DNA of 64,000 nt from Aralia elata (taxonomy: Eukaryota; Streptophyta; Magnoliopsida; Apiales; Araliaceae), in assembly GCA_034770075.1 (NCBI GenBank), contig CM068385.1, forward strand, positions 76,438,272 through 76,502,271, written 5' to 3'. This document shows positions 33,937 to 47,196 of the stretch, in pieces. The number at the start of each line of letters is the position of its first letter. Positions within the stretch are counted from its first letter, which is position 1. The translations under genes were made by a program, and so were the position numbers. The notes under the pieces are model-generated. The model had not been told where the DNA came from. It saw only the letters and a program-made list of their open reading frames with translations, and searched no databases.

Positions 33937-34892
33937 TACAACATGACCTCATCATAGGAGGAATATCCAGAACCAATCTTAACAAATTTTTAAGTGTTAC
34001 ATAGGCTAATAATACAACAATTGAACAAAATAAATTTTTTAAAAAAATCAGTAAATTAAACCTAACTAAAAGTGACACTTCAAATTCACCCTCTAACCAC
34101 ATTCAAACATAACCAATTTCACAGACACCGCGTTGTTGGATCATTGAATTCATAATATGCGAGAATCAAACACAATTATAAATTTTTTAGAATTAATATA
34201 TGGAAAATTAATAACAATAATAGAATAAAGTAAAATGGGCTGGGCCTTTAGTTTGGCTGTATTATTATAATTAAGCCACCCCCTAAAGTTTTGCTGCAGT
34301 TTTAGTACTTCATATGAGCACAAAACAAAATGGGTTAGGCCTGGTAAGAGGCCTTACAGTTAGTTTTGCTACATTTTCTGGATGATTCATAAAATGGAGT
34401 TAATATTTTTCACAAGTATAATTAATATTTTCACAATTAAAAGTCACATTTTTCACAAAGCAAAAACAAGCTGATGTATATAAATATTTCGGTTTTGTAT
34501 ACTTTCATAAAACATTACTCCCTCCCTCCTTTACAAAATAATAAAAATAAAGACTTGCCATTTTTTCACAAAAAGAGTAGCAGTTTAAAATGACACATGC
34601 AGTATTCTCAAATTTGACGACATCCTAATTAATTTAAATGAAGGAGAAGGAGTTTTATAATTTTGTTTTTATTTGTTATTAATTTTTTATTTGTCTATCT
34701 TGCCATTTTAAATGTTTTAAATGTTGAAAATATTTATGTAAAAATATGTTTCTTTATTATTGGAATGTCACGTCACATCGTTAATTTGTGACATAACATC
34801 TTTAATCGGACAAAAATTAAGAGTTTGATCATTTAATTAAAAAAAATAAAAAGACAATGACTGAAAGCTAGAAAGTGAAGAGTTTAGAATAG

Positions 34893-35148
34893 TACTCCTT
34901 TCGTTCCAAAATAACTGTCTAATTTTAATTTTTCTGGACAACTTAACTTTTTAGAATTAATAATTAAACATATTTAAATATATTTTTGAAATTATTAAAA
35001 ATGGTGTTAGCAGTTAATTATTCTACTTTCTTATGATTATAATCCATTCACTTATACTTTGTCAAAAATAATATGAAAAACTAATTTTAAAATGGTAAAT
35101 TTGATCAAAAGAGTCAAAATTTGGCATTTATTTTGGGACGGATAGAGT
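34893..35148. mobile_element. Stowaway MITE, diverged
   Basis: Ends ACTCCTTTCGTTCCAAAATA and TTATTTTGGGACGGATAGAGT, with the same internal plan (AGAATTAATAATTAAACATA) as the 33680 copy but many substitutions. Confidence 0.75.
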
Positions 35149-36060
35149 CATTTTAGGGTATTGATATATGCACACTCTAGAGTAATAGTTGCACACTCAC
35201 ATATATTAAAAAGACTATATTACTCATAACATACATAAAATTAATTAACCATTTACTATTTATCCATTTTACCTTAATTTTATTATACATCATATTTATA
35301 TTTATAAGCTAGCATGTATGTACACTTAGTTAGATCATCAACCATATGTTGAATTGAACTGCTTCAGTAAACTTGTTATCTTTCAATTAAATACTAGAAC
35401 ACCTAAAATATTAGGGGGTGGGGAGGGGGGGAATTAAGTGGTAAACCTTTTGGTTTTTATATTTTTAAGAAATGATATGTAATTTAGGGTGATGCTAGAC
35501 ATATCAAATTTTTTGTTTTAAAAAGTGTCTCAAATGATGTGTTATCATAACATTAGTTAGGTAGATTTCATATGATTGACAATGCCATAAATTATCATTA
35601 AAATATTCAATTTCATGTCATTTGAGACCAAGAATTTAAGACTCCTAGCATTACTCTATAATTTAGCTTGCATCTTGTTAAAGTAATTAGCCACAATATA
35701 GTTTATTGATCCATCTAATTCGAAACTAAGGGTGAGTGTGGTGCGGTACGGTTACAAGCATTATCCACAACCGCAATATGCAGTTATTAAATTTAACAAC
35801 CACAACTATGCGGTTACTTGCGGTTGTAGTGCGAATGCGGTTACAAAGCCACTTTCAAGTATAAGTAAATAATTATAACATACATCATAAACAAATTATT
35901 AACACTACTATGAAAATATAAAATTATGTAATAAGATAGAAAAATTAGATTTCTATTCAATGTAATAACAAATAAAATGTTGCATAATCATGTCAAAAAA
36001 CTAAGCTAAACGACTTCTATATAGATGAATCATCTTTTAGGAATCATTTATCTTGTAGCC

Positions 36061-36155
36061 TTTTTTTTTTGCTAAGTTTGGGGTGGGGGGATTCAAACTC
36101 TAGACCTCTTGCTTAACAAGAAGCTAGATATACCAACTGAGCCAAAGGCTTAGAA
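36061..36155 (-). mobile_element. tRNA-derived SINE inside the hAT-like element
   Basis: On the minus strand TGGCTCAGTTGG (perfect A box, 36144-36133) is followed by AGTTTGAATCC (B box, about 36099-36089) and an A10 tail at 36070-36061. A tRNA-like order with A-tail marks a SINE rather than a working tRNA gene. Confidence 0.65.
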
Positions 36156-36341
36156 TACCTTCGTGGCCATATAAATCAAACTATATTTAAATAATTAGAA
36201 TGTTACTTAACTTGGGGGCTTGCAATGGCTATAGTTTAATTATGAATATACAATAATAATTAGTCTGGATGAAAATTATTCTCATTATTTATTTTGGTAG
36301 CCTGATTAATCCTACTAATGTCAAAAGTTCATGCACTAGCT

Positions 36342-36495
36342 AGTAGGTGTAATGGTGAAAAAAAAAAATAACCTCAAGCTCCCAAGGCTTCCTGATTATC
36401 CTCATGAAAGTACCTTAGTAGGTGTAATGGTGAAAAAAATAAAATTTAAACCTCAAGCTCCCATGGCTTCCTGATTATCCTCATGAAAGTACCTA
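36342..36495. repeat. Tandem duplication, unit about 75 bp
   Basis: Two copies of a block starting AGTAGGTGTAATGGTGAAAA and ending TCCTCATGAAAGTACCT, at 36342-36416 and 36417-36495, with small differences in the A-rich part. Confidence 0.85.
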
Positions 36496-36811
36496 ATTAT
36501 TAGACTAACCTCTTTGATATTATCAATTCTACACCACTATAGCTATTATTACATGCTTTTTAATTTAGATAAAGTAGATAATTGAAAGTTAGTACATATT
36601 TACTATATATAAAATTAAAAATAATATAAAATGTATACATGCGGTGCGGTGTGATTACATGGAGTATCCGCAATCGTATTCACAAATGTGCGGTTAGTAA
36701 AAACAAAAATCACACTGCGTAACCGCATCGCATCCAAAATTGTACAGTTTTTTGCGATTTCGGTGCGATTGCGGTTATGAATGCGGTTACCTGTTCTTCC
36801 CTGTTTGAAAC

Positions 36812-39800
36812 ATTTTATTTTGACTTAGAGTCAATTTACGAAAAATTAATTTTTTTAAAAAAATGGAAATTATTAAGTCATTTAACTTATAGATTTTGGA
36901 AATTATTTTAAAAAACTTTCAATTAAAATAGACAACTGATAAATATATTAATTGACTTCTTATAATTAAGGATAATATAGTCTCTTGATGTATAACGTTG
37001 TACAATAATTAATTTAAGGTGTGCATATCAGCATATATCATAATTTTAATTTTATTTAATTCATTGTACTTTAAAATATCTTATTAGATAGTAAGATTAT
37101 TATATTAGATTGTTAGGAGAAGGCTATGAGAATCAATTATGTAGTACTAATCTACTTGGTGCCTCGAGCACAACCACAAAACTTGAAAGATCTCATAATC
37201 ATAGTGGTGTTATATTCCAAAGAATTATGATTACGCAACTTTATGGCAAATTTAGTGGATTTCTCTAATAATTATGTTCGAAGAACATATCTTACATTTC
37301 ATCTCCTCCAAATAGAAAACTAAGATTCTAAGAACTAATCAAGAAGTTACAAGTGTTTTAGAAAAAGATATTAAGCTTCTACAAACAATCAAGAACCTAC
37401 TTTCAATTCCTTGATTTCATCAATCTTCTAATCAATTTAGGTTTGTGGAAATTCTTAAATGCCAATTTGGTGCAATCCCAACTCCTTAAGCACCTTCAAA
37501 ATTTGAATTTAGTAGAACCCACCTAAAACATCTACATCAAACAAAAAGTTGAATGATAGTGATTTTGAAAAAAGAAAGTATGATTTCAAATTGTTGTTTG
37601 TCATTTTCCCAATATAGAAAGATTGCCAAAAATTATTGCCATGAAATAAATTATTCATATGCAGGAGAATATCAAGAGACCATTTTATGGTCCACTGTAC
37701 TAATATTTTCACGAACATTTCACTTGTATACTATGTAGAAGCATTTTGATATTAAGGATTCGAAGGATATACACATATATGAAATAAAATATAAAAATGC
37801 GCACGCGTACACACACACACACCCCTATATATATATATATAAGATATAAAATTTTAAATTCATCTGTTACTATTTTAGCAGATGTCCCTTTTTTCTATAA
37901 ATAAATTTGGACAACTTATTTTATCTATGAATGACCAGAAATATATTTATCAAAATAATGTTATAATAAGTACTCATTTTGTTCCCAAAATGATGGTTTA
38001 TAGATAAATTTCATACAAATTAAGGTAGACAAATAAGATGAGAGAGTATAAATTTACTTTCCATTTTGTCCTAGTATTGGTATGTGTGTTTTAATTGCTT
38101 TAATTGCTCTTGAGTATGTGGAGAGAGTGAATTAATTTGAGACATTAATTTATGATGTGATTGATTTACTATTTGGGTAAGGGTAAGATTTAATACGGTC
38201 AAAGATAAAGTAATCAGAGGGTGTTTGTTATAGGTCATGATGAATTTTCACATAAACATAAATTATTGGGTATATGATTATTGATAATAGAAAATAGTCA
38301 TTTTTTGTCAAATTTGTTTGATAAAAAATATTTGATTACTGGTAATTGTTATTGTGAGTGTTTGGTATGAATTTAAGATTACTGAGTATATTTTTTTTAA
38401 TATTGATCTTTTACTAAAATATCATTGGACTAATTTTAGTTAAATGATTCACCCATATAATTATTGTCAAATGTAAATTATCAATAATTATATCAAAGAA
38501 AGAAAAAAAAGGCTAGTAGGGTCGGGGACCCCACTTGACCTGTTTAGTTCCGTCCATGTTTGAGGACAAATTTGTTATCACTTAAGCATCCTTTTAGGGA
38601 TGTAAGGAGTTTTTGCTATGGATCATTTCAATAATCTCCTACCTTTCTTTTTCTCTTACTTTTTTATCTGTACAACATCTCCTATATTTTCTGAGGAATA
38701 TTTTACAATTTTTATTAAAAACATTATTAATTTATTTGAATTGCCCACAATGTATATTTTGTAATTTTTATTTAAAATTTATTTATTATTTGAATTGTGC
38801 ACACATAGTATGTCACAAATATTAGTACCTATTTATATCTAAGTCATGTTTGATGGAATTGTACGGTATAGTGCGTTGAGATAAAATATTCTTAAATATA
38901 ATTTTTTTTATAAAAATTATTTTTATAAGAAAATTAAAGCAATATTTGATTAGATAACTATAAAAGTATTTATAAAAATATTAATGATGAATTTAAGTTG
39001 ATTGTGTGATATGAGATTTACCTTTTGTACTTTATACTTTTGACACGAGTGTTTCTAGTCAAGATTAATGGGAAGGCGGGGTTGAGGAGGAGTGGGCAAA
39101 AAGATGGTGGGGTGGTGGAAATTAGTGGGAGGATCACTTTGGGCTGCTGGGGTATTCTAGTGGGCCCAAATGAATCATCGCCAGCCAGACAATGTCCCTT
39201 GCTACAAAAATATAGATGGACCCACAAACGCCTTCTTTTTTCTTCTTTCTTTATAGGGCCCATCTTTTGTTAAAGGGAGCATATTAGCTATTCTGACAGT
39301 TATTTCAGTTAAACTTTGAGATAAGTATTTGCTTTCGTTTTATTCGGATATTTTTCGGATGCATTTGCTAGTGAATAGAATATACTACTGTTGTTCTATT
39401 TGAGTCCTAATATGTATTGTGATAAGTTGATAAATTTATGATGAATTAAAATTATAAAATTTATCAATATATAAGATTAATAGAAATTATAGAAGAGTCT
39501 CAATTATTACATATCTTTTCAAAAAAATTAATATTAATACTTATTCATGTAACTGATAATCAAAAAATTGAAATAAAATATATTATTTTCTTTTAAGATA
39601 TAGGATTATCTTTTGTTATATTTAATATGTTTAAAAATATATAATTAAATTTGCCTTTTTGATATTTAAATTTAAAATTTATATAAACGTATTTAATTTT
39701 AGACAGTATAATTACAAAATTATATATTATCTAAAAAAACACTATTAATTAAATGACTTATCATTTTCACTATAAATAAATCGAATCAATTTTAAATAAA

Positions 39801-39853
39801 TATTTATTTTAACAAAAACACAAATTATTTTTGGGTTAAAACTAGAACCTCCA
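36812..39853. other. AT-rich intergenic region
   Basis: No gene seen. It includes a CA/TA microsatellite (about 37808-37842) and a GC-richer patch at 39040-39260 with pyrimidine-rich tract and no convincing ORF. Some MITE-like sequence lies around 38215-38500 (start GGTGTTTGTTA) but no matched ends were established. Confidence 0.5.
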
Positions 39854-39855
39854 TA

Positions 39856-40372
39856 CTCCCTTCGTCCTAAATTAATTGCTCAGTTTTGACTTTTTAAAGT
39901 CAAATTGACCATTTTTAAAACTAATATTTTTACTATTTTTGTTAAAATATAGGTGAAAAGATTATAACCAAAAGAAAGTATATATCACTCCGTCCCAAAT
40001 TAATTGCTCAATTTTGACCATTTTAAGTCAAATTGACTATTTTTAGAATTAATAATTAAGCATATATAAATATATTTCTAAAATTATAAAAATTGGAGTT
40101 AGTAATAAATTATATATACTTTCTTTTGGTTATAATCTCTTCACTTATATTTTAGCAAAAATAGTAAAAATATTAGTTCTAAAAATAGTCAATTTGACTT
40201 AAAATGGTCAAAATTGAGCAATTAATTTGGGACGAAGGGAGTACAATTTATTACTAACCCCAATTTTTATAATTTTAGAAATATATTTATATATGCTTAA
40301 TTATTAATTCTAAAAATAGTCAATTTGACTTAAAAAAATCAAAACTGAGTAATTAATTTGAGACAGAGAGAG
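39856..40372. mobile_element. Stowaway MITE split by another Stowaway
   Basis: Outer ends CTCCCTTCGTCCTAAATTAA and TTAATTTGAGACAGAGAGAG, flanked by TA (39854-39855, 40373-40374). Its two halves (39856-39984 and 40242-40372) together form one element of the same family, in inverted orientation relative to the inner copy. Confidence 0.8.
39985..40241. mobile_element. Inner Stowaway MITE (257 bp)
   Basis: Ends TCACTCCGTCCCAAATTAAT and ATTTGGGACGAAGGGAG, flanked by TA at 39983-39984 and 40242-40243. It is inserted at a TA within the outer copy and is close in sequence to 33680-33936. Confidence 0.88.
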
Positions 40373-40374
40373 TA

Positions 40375-43300
40375 ATATTTATCATATACTTTGAAACCAA
40401 TATAATATATTGCATATCGTTGTGCTTTTATATTTTGACAAAAGAAAAAGTAACATTTCGTTCATTGTAATATGAATAATATAATAATATACTCTTTTTG
40501 TTTTTTCTATGTTTTTATTTATGATAATATCGAATAACACAATATTATTAAGTTTAAACATCTTCACACTTTTATTATCATCTTATCACTAAATATTTAT
40601 AATGGCAGGAAAAGAATAAGAATACCTCATTAAAATTTATAATTTTTGCAAAAATAAAACACTTTTTGTGACACTGTGAAACTAGTATTATTTTCGTCCA
40701 AATTTATTTGTTCATGTCCGCAGTGGACTTTAAGACGAGATGAAGATGTATTATACCATCCAAATTTATTGTTTTATCATATTAAGAAGTGTAAAATTGG
40801 ATAAAAACAATTAATAAGATTGTGACTTAATGGTTAAGATTGAGATTGTTTTGAATGTCTCGTCGTAATTTGTCGTTGTAGATGGTTGGGCTTCGAGTTC
40901 AGCAATCGGTGTTCTAAAATCATTTCAAGCTGATGTGACACGCTTTTTAATAGAACTTTACCTTTAGTTGGTCGTGACCAAGAAACCACTGGTTTCATCT
41001 GGTGGACCAGAAATGCCCTAGTTAAAAACTCAATTTCTTTATTTGATCTAGGATGTGTAATGTATATGTCATTTCAAAATGATCCATTAATTTTCTGATA
41101 AATCGTTTCATAACAATTCTATCTATCACTTTATTGTGAAAGATTAAATTGATCTAATTGTAATTTCAAATATAGAATTCAAAGGACACTCTTTCGTATA
41201 TGTTTGGAGTCCAATTTTTATCATTGTGTGGTGCATTGTTTCTTTATACTACGACCCTCGCAATCTGTTGTCTATTTTTTTTTCTTCTCATTTTTTATAT
41301 TATTATTACGAGACTTGAATTGTTAGTCACGGGTGGGCTTTAGTTTGTAGAATAGAATTTTAATGTAATACAATGACTTTTGTAATACAATAGCTATGTA
41401 ATGCAATAACAATAGTTTATTGTTATTATTTAGTTTGGTTCAATCTTAAATTCCGTACAAAATACGCAATCCAATTATATTCATTATTGTCTTATTTGGT
41501 TCACTGAAAATAAACATGTAATGCAATTAATATTAATATTTAAAGACATATGACCTTTGTTATGCAATAAATAAAACAATTTTCATTTGCATTATTGGGA
41601 TATTTTTTTTGGGTACATTGGGCATAAAAAAGAGTGATAATAATTGACTTGACATGTCTTGTCTTTTTATGACTATTGCATTACGGTGCACTGAGTCATT
41701 ACATCAAGTAAAAAATGTAATAAAAAACTTAAAATTTGATATAATATGATTATTTATGTAATGAGTTAATATACGTAATCAGTGAATCAAACATAATAAA
41801 TATCACATCAATTTAATAATTTATTGTATTATGAAATTATTACATTGATTTGATGCGAACATCATCATAGAGTGTATTATACGTCTTTATTGATATTGTA
41901 ATTAACAAATTTCTGATATTTATGTAATTCTTTTTTATTTGTACTGATATTTTATCAAAGTATGAGTGTTTCTAAAAAGTAGAATAAAATATATTTATAC
42001 ACTAAAATATATATCAAAAATACAAAAAGTAGTTTATGCATATTTCCTTGGGGAACAGCTTCCTTATAAATAACTTCATGTTTTATGACAAAAGTCAAAG
42101 CCAAACGAAATTAGTTTAATAAGAAAATAATAAATCCCACTATAAGTCTTAAGAAGCTTTATTTTATATAAAAAAAATTCCTATAAGGTCGTACGGTAGG
42201 TGAGCAGGTTCATACTACCAAAAATCTCTGCAGTCTTCTCTCCTTTCTTTAGACTTCCTTAGGAAGTTCGAACTTCAAAGTTCACGCACATTCTCTCCTT
42301 TCTCTCTCCTATTCCTTCCCTCCTCGAGCGGCGGCGGATACAAATTTTTTATTTAGGACTAGTACGCAGTGTTTACATATATAAATTATATAGAATTAAA
42401 TAAAAAAATAAAAAAACAAAGAGAAAATATGAATTATATTAAAAATCGAAGAATATTTTTGAAAAAGGCAAAAAGCTTCAATATTTTTTTTACACCAAGC
42501 GGTCCTCCTACTTTATATATTAGATGGACTCTGTCGTGACTAAATAAAGTTATGACTAAATAAAATTAATTACATATTATATAAAAAATGAATTACAAAA
42601 TTAATTAAATTTTAATCTACATAAAAGTTAATATAAAATTATTTTTTGAGGTTTCGAAGGACATGCAATTAAGGTTTGTTTTGTATTTTTTTTACGATAA
42701 AAAAAAATCCATTTCATTCCACTAGTTTGCCTTTTAGTTTTTGTGTGTGCATATAATCCATCGATTCCACAAATTGAGTTCAATTTACAAAATATACAAA
42801 CATTAAAATTGTGTTTATATTCTATTTTACCCTTAAATAGAAAAATTATTAATTTTATTATGATGATATCATAATAAAAATATAATAATGGTCTAAAATA
42901 TATTGTATTATTTTATACTATCACCATTTTTTTTTACATATCCCTATGTTAATGAACAAAATTTCAAAGTAAGAGTCAAGTGCCCCTACCCAACCAGCAT
43001 CCGCCCTTGTCCTCAATGTGATTTTAACCATATTCTCTCCATTCTCTAATACTTTGTCCTCAAATGTGATTAATTTCTAGACTATTTTTGCGAGAAGTAT
43101 TTTTTCGTTATTTTTCATATTTTAAGCAATAAAATCAAATAATTATTACTTTGACGATAACATTTTCCTCTAAGAAAAAAGATTAGAGAACGAAAAAGAT
43201 CTCCTCGAAGAATGAGGATTTTGTCTTTCATTTTCTTTGTGTTTTTATTTATTTCTTTATTCCGTGGTAATTTTCTCTCACAATTGTATTCAATAAGGAA

Positions 43301-44952
43301 TAATAATTAATATAGGTCCTCACAGAGGATGGCAATGGGGCAGGTCCGGTTTTGCAAAATATGTCTCACCTCAAACAATCTCAAAATTTTAAAAATTAAA
43401 GCAACTCTCTAGTTCGTAGAGCTTTGGGTTCTCCATAGGGCCCTCTTTTTTTTTCTTTTTTTTAAAATGTATAATTATGAATATAATATATTTATATAAT
43501 AGTAATAATATATATATAAGTATAAAAAGCATTTATAAATATAAATAGATATTTTAACACATGAACACAAATGGACACACACACACATATATTTATAATT
43601 ATATAAAATAATTATAAATATACATGACGGGATGGAACGGGGTAGCATAATCCGGTCCCTTCTCCACACCCCAATCAAGAGCCAAAAAATTGGCTCCGTC
43701 GGAATCATGGTGGATGAAACTTGCAGGTTCATGAATAATTGTCATTCATAATCTCAAATTTAAAGTCTCTAATGTAATTTAGAAAGATTTACCATTATTA
43801 ATTGATACAAATATATACATTAGGAGTACATCACTTATGAATAGTCATGTATTAAAATATTTATTAAGACTTTATTTAAGAATTCAAATCCAAATTTGAG
43901 AGCCTTAACATTACTATTATCATCTAAAAAATTTGCAAAAAAGAAAATAAAAAAAAATCTAACCTAAATTATAAACATATAGAAGTTGAATATTATTATG
44001 CCACCTACAAATAATTGCATCATGTAATGACTACTGACTAGCGTGAGCCCCTATGTTTGACTTTTCCTTCTATATAAAACAGGTATATTTATGTGTATAC
44101 TACTGGGAAGAATATTTGAAAGTTTATTTATTCAAGTTAGGCTCTCCTAATTCCTCGATTCTCCAAGTTATTTATGGAGACAAAGAAAAAACCAGAAAGG
44201 GTCTCCATTCCATTTTTTCAAACCCTAAAATCAAAGATTCATTCTTTTAGCCAAGATTCCTTTTGATTTGCCTAACCCTAGCTCCTTTTTGACAATCTTC
44301 ACAAAAACATGAATTTAAAACTATAAAACAACTTTCATTCATGGCCACCGGCTTTGACTCTTCCATGGCAAGCAAATTAGTAGACACATTTAAAATTGAA
44401 AATGAGAAAAAAAATCCCTAGCATGTACCAAAGAAATGTCGAAGATGGCTTGAATCATGTGATTAATTATAGAGAGTATGACTAACCACAAAAGAATCTT
44501 ATGCTTTCTTAAACAACTAATTAGAGTTCTGGAAAATAAGCGGAATCAATTTTCTAATCAATTTAATTTGGACGAGTTGATAATGTCGGAGTAATATTTA
44601 TGCCGCCAGAATAAAAAAATGATATATATTACGAATGTTTACGTCGATTTTTTGATTGTCAATTACGTAGATATATACGTATTAATGATAATTTTTTTGA
44701 AGAGATGTGTAGTAAGTGTGACCCTCCTATAATTCCTACTAATCCTATGTATTGATAAGTTTCGTAATTGTAATTCAACATAAATTTATCGCAATATATA
44801 GCAAAACTCCAGAACAAATATATATTTAACTATATTTTTATACTTATTTTAATAACGTTTTAAACTTTTAACAACACTTATTACTTTAACAACATAATTA
44901 TTGCTCTAAGTACTATCAATTATCTTAATTTGTTGGTTAAGTTTTTAAAAGG
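40375..44952. other. AT-rich intergenic region
   Basis: No supported gene. A hAT-like left end (GGATGGCAATGGGGC) sits at about 43329 without a confirmed partner. A short GC-richer pyrimidine stretch at 42230-42345 ends CTCGAGCGGCGGCGG and could be an old 5' UTR fragment. 44341-44420 has a short ATG frame (MATGFDSSMASK) that stops quickly. Confidence 0.45.
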
Positions 44953-45139
44953 AAGGTGATATTAACCTGTGCTCAAAGAGTATTGGAACAAAGCAATTAT
45001 TTTATATAGACAAATATACCCTTAACAACTGATATATAATGATTCCCCGCCCTGTTTCAAATTTAAGGGCATATTTGTTCAGAACAAAATAAATTTATTT
45101 TTTTTGTTTCAATACTTTTTGTCCTGGTAATATCAACTT
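44953..45139. mobile_element. Hairpin MITE, arms about 70 bp
   Basis: The left arm AAGGTGATATTAACC ... AGTATTGGAACAAA ... ATACCCTTAA is mirrored by the right arm TTAAGGGCATATTTGTTC ... TTTGTTTCAATACT ... GGTAATATCAACTT. The target duplication is not clear. Confidence 0.6.
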
Positions 45140-45720
45140 TAGTCTCTACACCTATGGGTCCATTTTATAGACATTATTCAATTAATATGCAGTTCAAAGC
45201 AAATAATTTCCACCAGCCTAACTTCTAAGAATGAAATGTAATTCATGCCATTAATTTGAATAAAGTGTTCAATATATTCCATCAAATAATTTTTTCAAGC
45301 TTTCCAAAATTCTTTCAATATATTCCATTTAGTCATTTTTCATTAATTCCTTCACACATTCTTCTGGAGGCTAAGAAATTCTGATTCTGATTCTGATCTT
45401 TTATTTCAAGGTGGGATTTTCATTCTTCCACATGCTTAGGTATCACTTAATTATGTTCTTTGTCTAATTTCTCCCCCCTTTGGAATTTTTATATCACAAG
45501 CTAGGAAGAGATTTTATTCTAGTTTTATTTCAAAATTTTAGATTCTTCAACAAAATTAGTATTACGTACTTGATTAGGTTGCACCTTTGCTTTTGATTTT
45601 TCTCTTTCTAATATTCTGACCACAATAAAGGAATTTTGATTCTAGTTTTTAGCAAGATTGCTGTGAACCTTCAACAAGTTTAGCATCAATGTGATTTGTT
45701 AAACTATTATTTAATTTTAA

Positions 45721-45880
45721 ATTTTTAGTAAAAAATTTTTATAAAAAAATTAAAATAGGGTTTAGTTATAAATTGTAAAAGTGCTTTTATAAAAGAGTTT
45801 AAATTTTTAGTAAAAATTTTTATAAAAAAAATTAAAATAGTGTTTAGTTATAAATTGTAAAAGTACTTTTATAAAAGAGA
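45721..45880. repeat. Tandem duplication, unit 82 bp
   Basis: ATTTTTAGTAAAAA through GCTTTTATAAAAGAG occurs at 45721 and again at 45803 with few differences. Confidence 0.85.
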
Positions 45881-46865
45881 AATACGGATATACGTAGCAC
45901 TCTGGATGTATTGACGTTTCTTTAAAGGGGAAAGTAGACTCATTATCATGTTTTGTTATTAAAAGATTATTTTGTCCTACATGATTGAATGACTGCGAAC
46001 GGATGTTTATTTACACTTTCCCCTGTGTTCAGTTTACTCTTTAAAATAATAGAAGACAAAAATTATACAAAAGTGTGTAGTGTGACTTTTAATTATTCTT
46101 TAACAATTTAAGGACAAATATGTACATTATACTAAAATGTTACCGCACCGCTTCGCCAAATGGACTCGTAGCAAGATTGTTGTGAACCTTCAACCAGTTT
46201 AGGCATTGTTTTGGTTAATTTTTTTTAATTTTATTTGGTCCATTGTTTTGGTTATGGTATTCTTTATTCTTACCCTTTTGCTTTACTAGCTACGTAAACC
46301 AAAAGAGAAATATAATGCCTTTATCGCAAAATGAACTAATGAACTCCCATTTTATTTTTAACACTCTTTTCTAAATACTAAAGTTTGTCATAAACACACT
46401 TGGGCATTCAAAAAGTAAGTCATTATGATATTTTAAAGTTAATTTTAAATATTTTTAAATTTAAAATTACTATCACTCATTTAAGTTTAAAAAACATATA
46501 AATCTTGTAATTCTTAATACTTTTTAAATAATTTATAATATATATAGTCGTATTAATTAAAATTAAATAAATTTATATCAATTTTAAAAATAAAATTATA
46601 TCAAATAAATTTCAAAAATACAAAATGACTCTTATATTATGGAACGGAAAAAGTGCTTTTATCGATAACTTTTCATACTTATTTAAAAAAATAAATTAAA
46701 GTTCAGTAGCTCTTGACAAAAAAAAAAGTAGCTTACAATCTTATACATTACGCGTATATAATTATATAAAATGTCAATAATACAAACGAGTTATAAAGTT
46801 GGACTTCTAATCAATTTTTGATTGGAGAATTTTGAACTACCGCAAAGTCGCATACTCTAATTTAC

Positions 46866-47112
46866 TCTCTCTATTTTAAAATTATAGGTGTATATTTTTT
46901 TTAATTTGTTCTAAAATTAAAAATATATATTTATTTTAAAACTATAAAATAATATAATATTCTTAATTTATTATTACTTTTTTACAATTATTTTTAATAT
47001 CAAACCACCACAATTGAATTCATAACTAATATCAAGATTATATTTGAGAACATAAAATTATTTTTAAAAATTATCGTTTTATAAATGTATCTCTAATTTT
47101 AAAATAAAAAGA
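46866..47112. mobile_element. Possible Stowaway-like MITE
   Basis: Left ACTCTCTCTATTTTAAAATT and right AATTTTAAAATAAAAAGAGT are imperfect inverted ends flanked by TA-like dinucleotides. It ends just before the TA microsatellite. Confidence 0.45.
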
Positions 47113-47116
47113 GTAA

Positions 47117-47121
<5 letters not shown>

Positions 47122-47193
<72 letters not shown>
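47122..47193. repeat. (TA)n microsatellite, about 35 units
   Basis: Uninterrupted alternating A and T. The frame reading Ile-Tyr repeats across it is spurious. Confidence 0.97.

Positions 47194-47196
<3 letters not shown>

Larger units (their letters stand above)
35727..36803. mobile_element. Non-autonomous hAT-like element
   Basis: 8-bp flanks TTCGAAAC (35719-35726) and TTTGAAAC (36804-36811) differ by one base. The ends TAAGGGTGAGTGTGGTGCGG and, inverted, CAGGGAAGAACAGGTAACCG are hAT-like, followed by many GCGGTT/AACCGC motifs in opposite orientation at the two ends. It carries a SINE and a tandem duplication. No transposase was seen. Confidence 0.6.

Noticed and set aside
39018..39273. 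Opposed open frames in a GC-richer patch
   Set aside because: No family resemblance and no exon partners; frame openness fits composition alone.
40805..40930. Possible tRNA-derived SINE (TTAATGGTTAAG and CTTCGAGTTCAGC)
   Set aside because: A-box and B-box matches are weak and no A-tail or target duplication was found.
42180..42350. Possible gene start in a pyrimidine-rich, locally GC-rich patch
   Set aside because: No open frame or splice-linked coding block follows on either strand.
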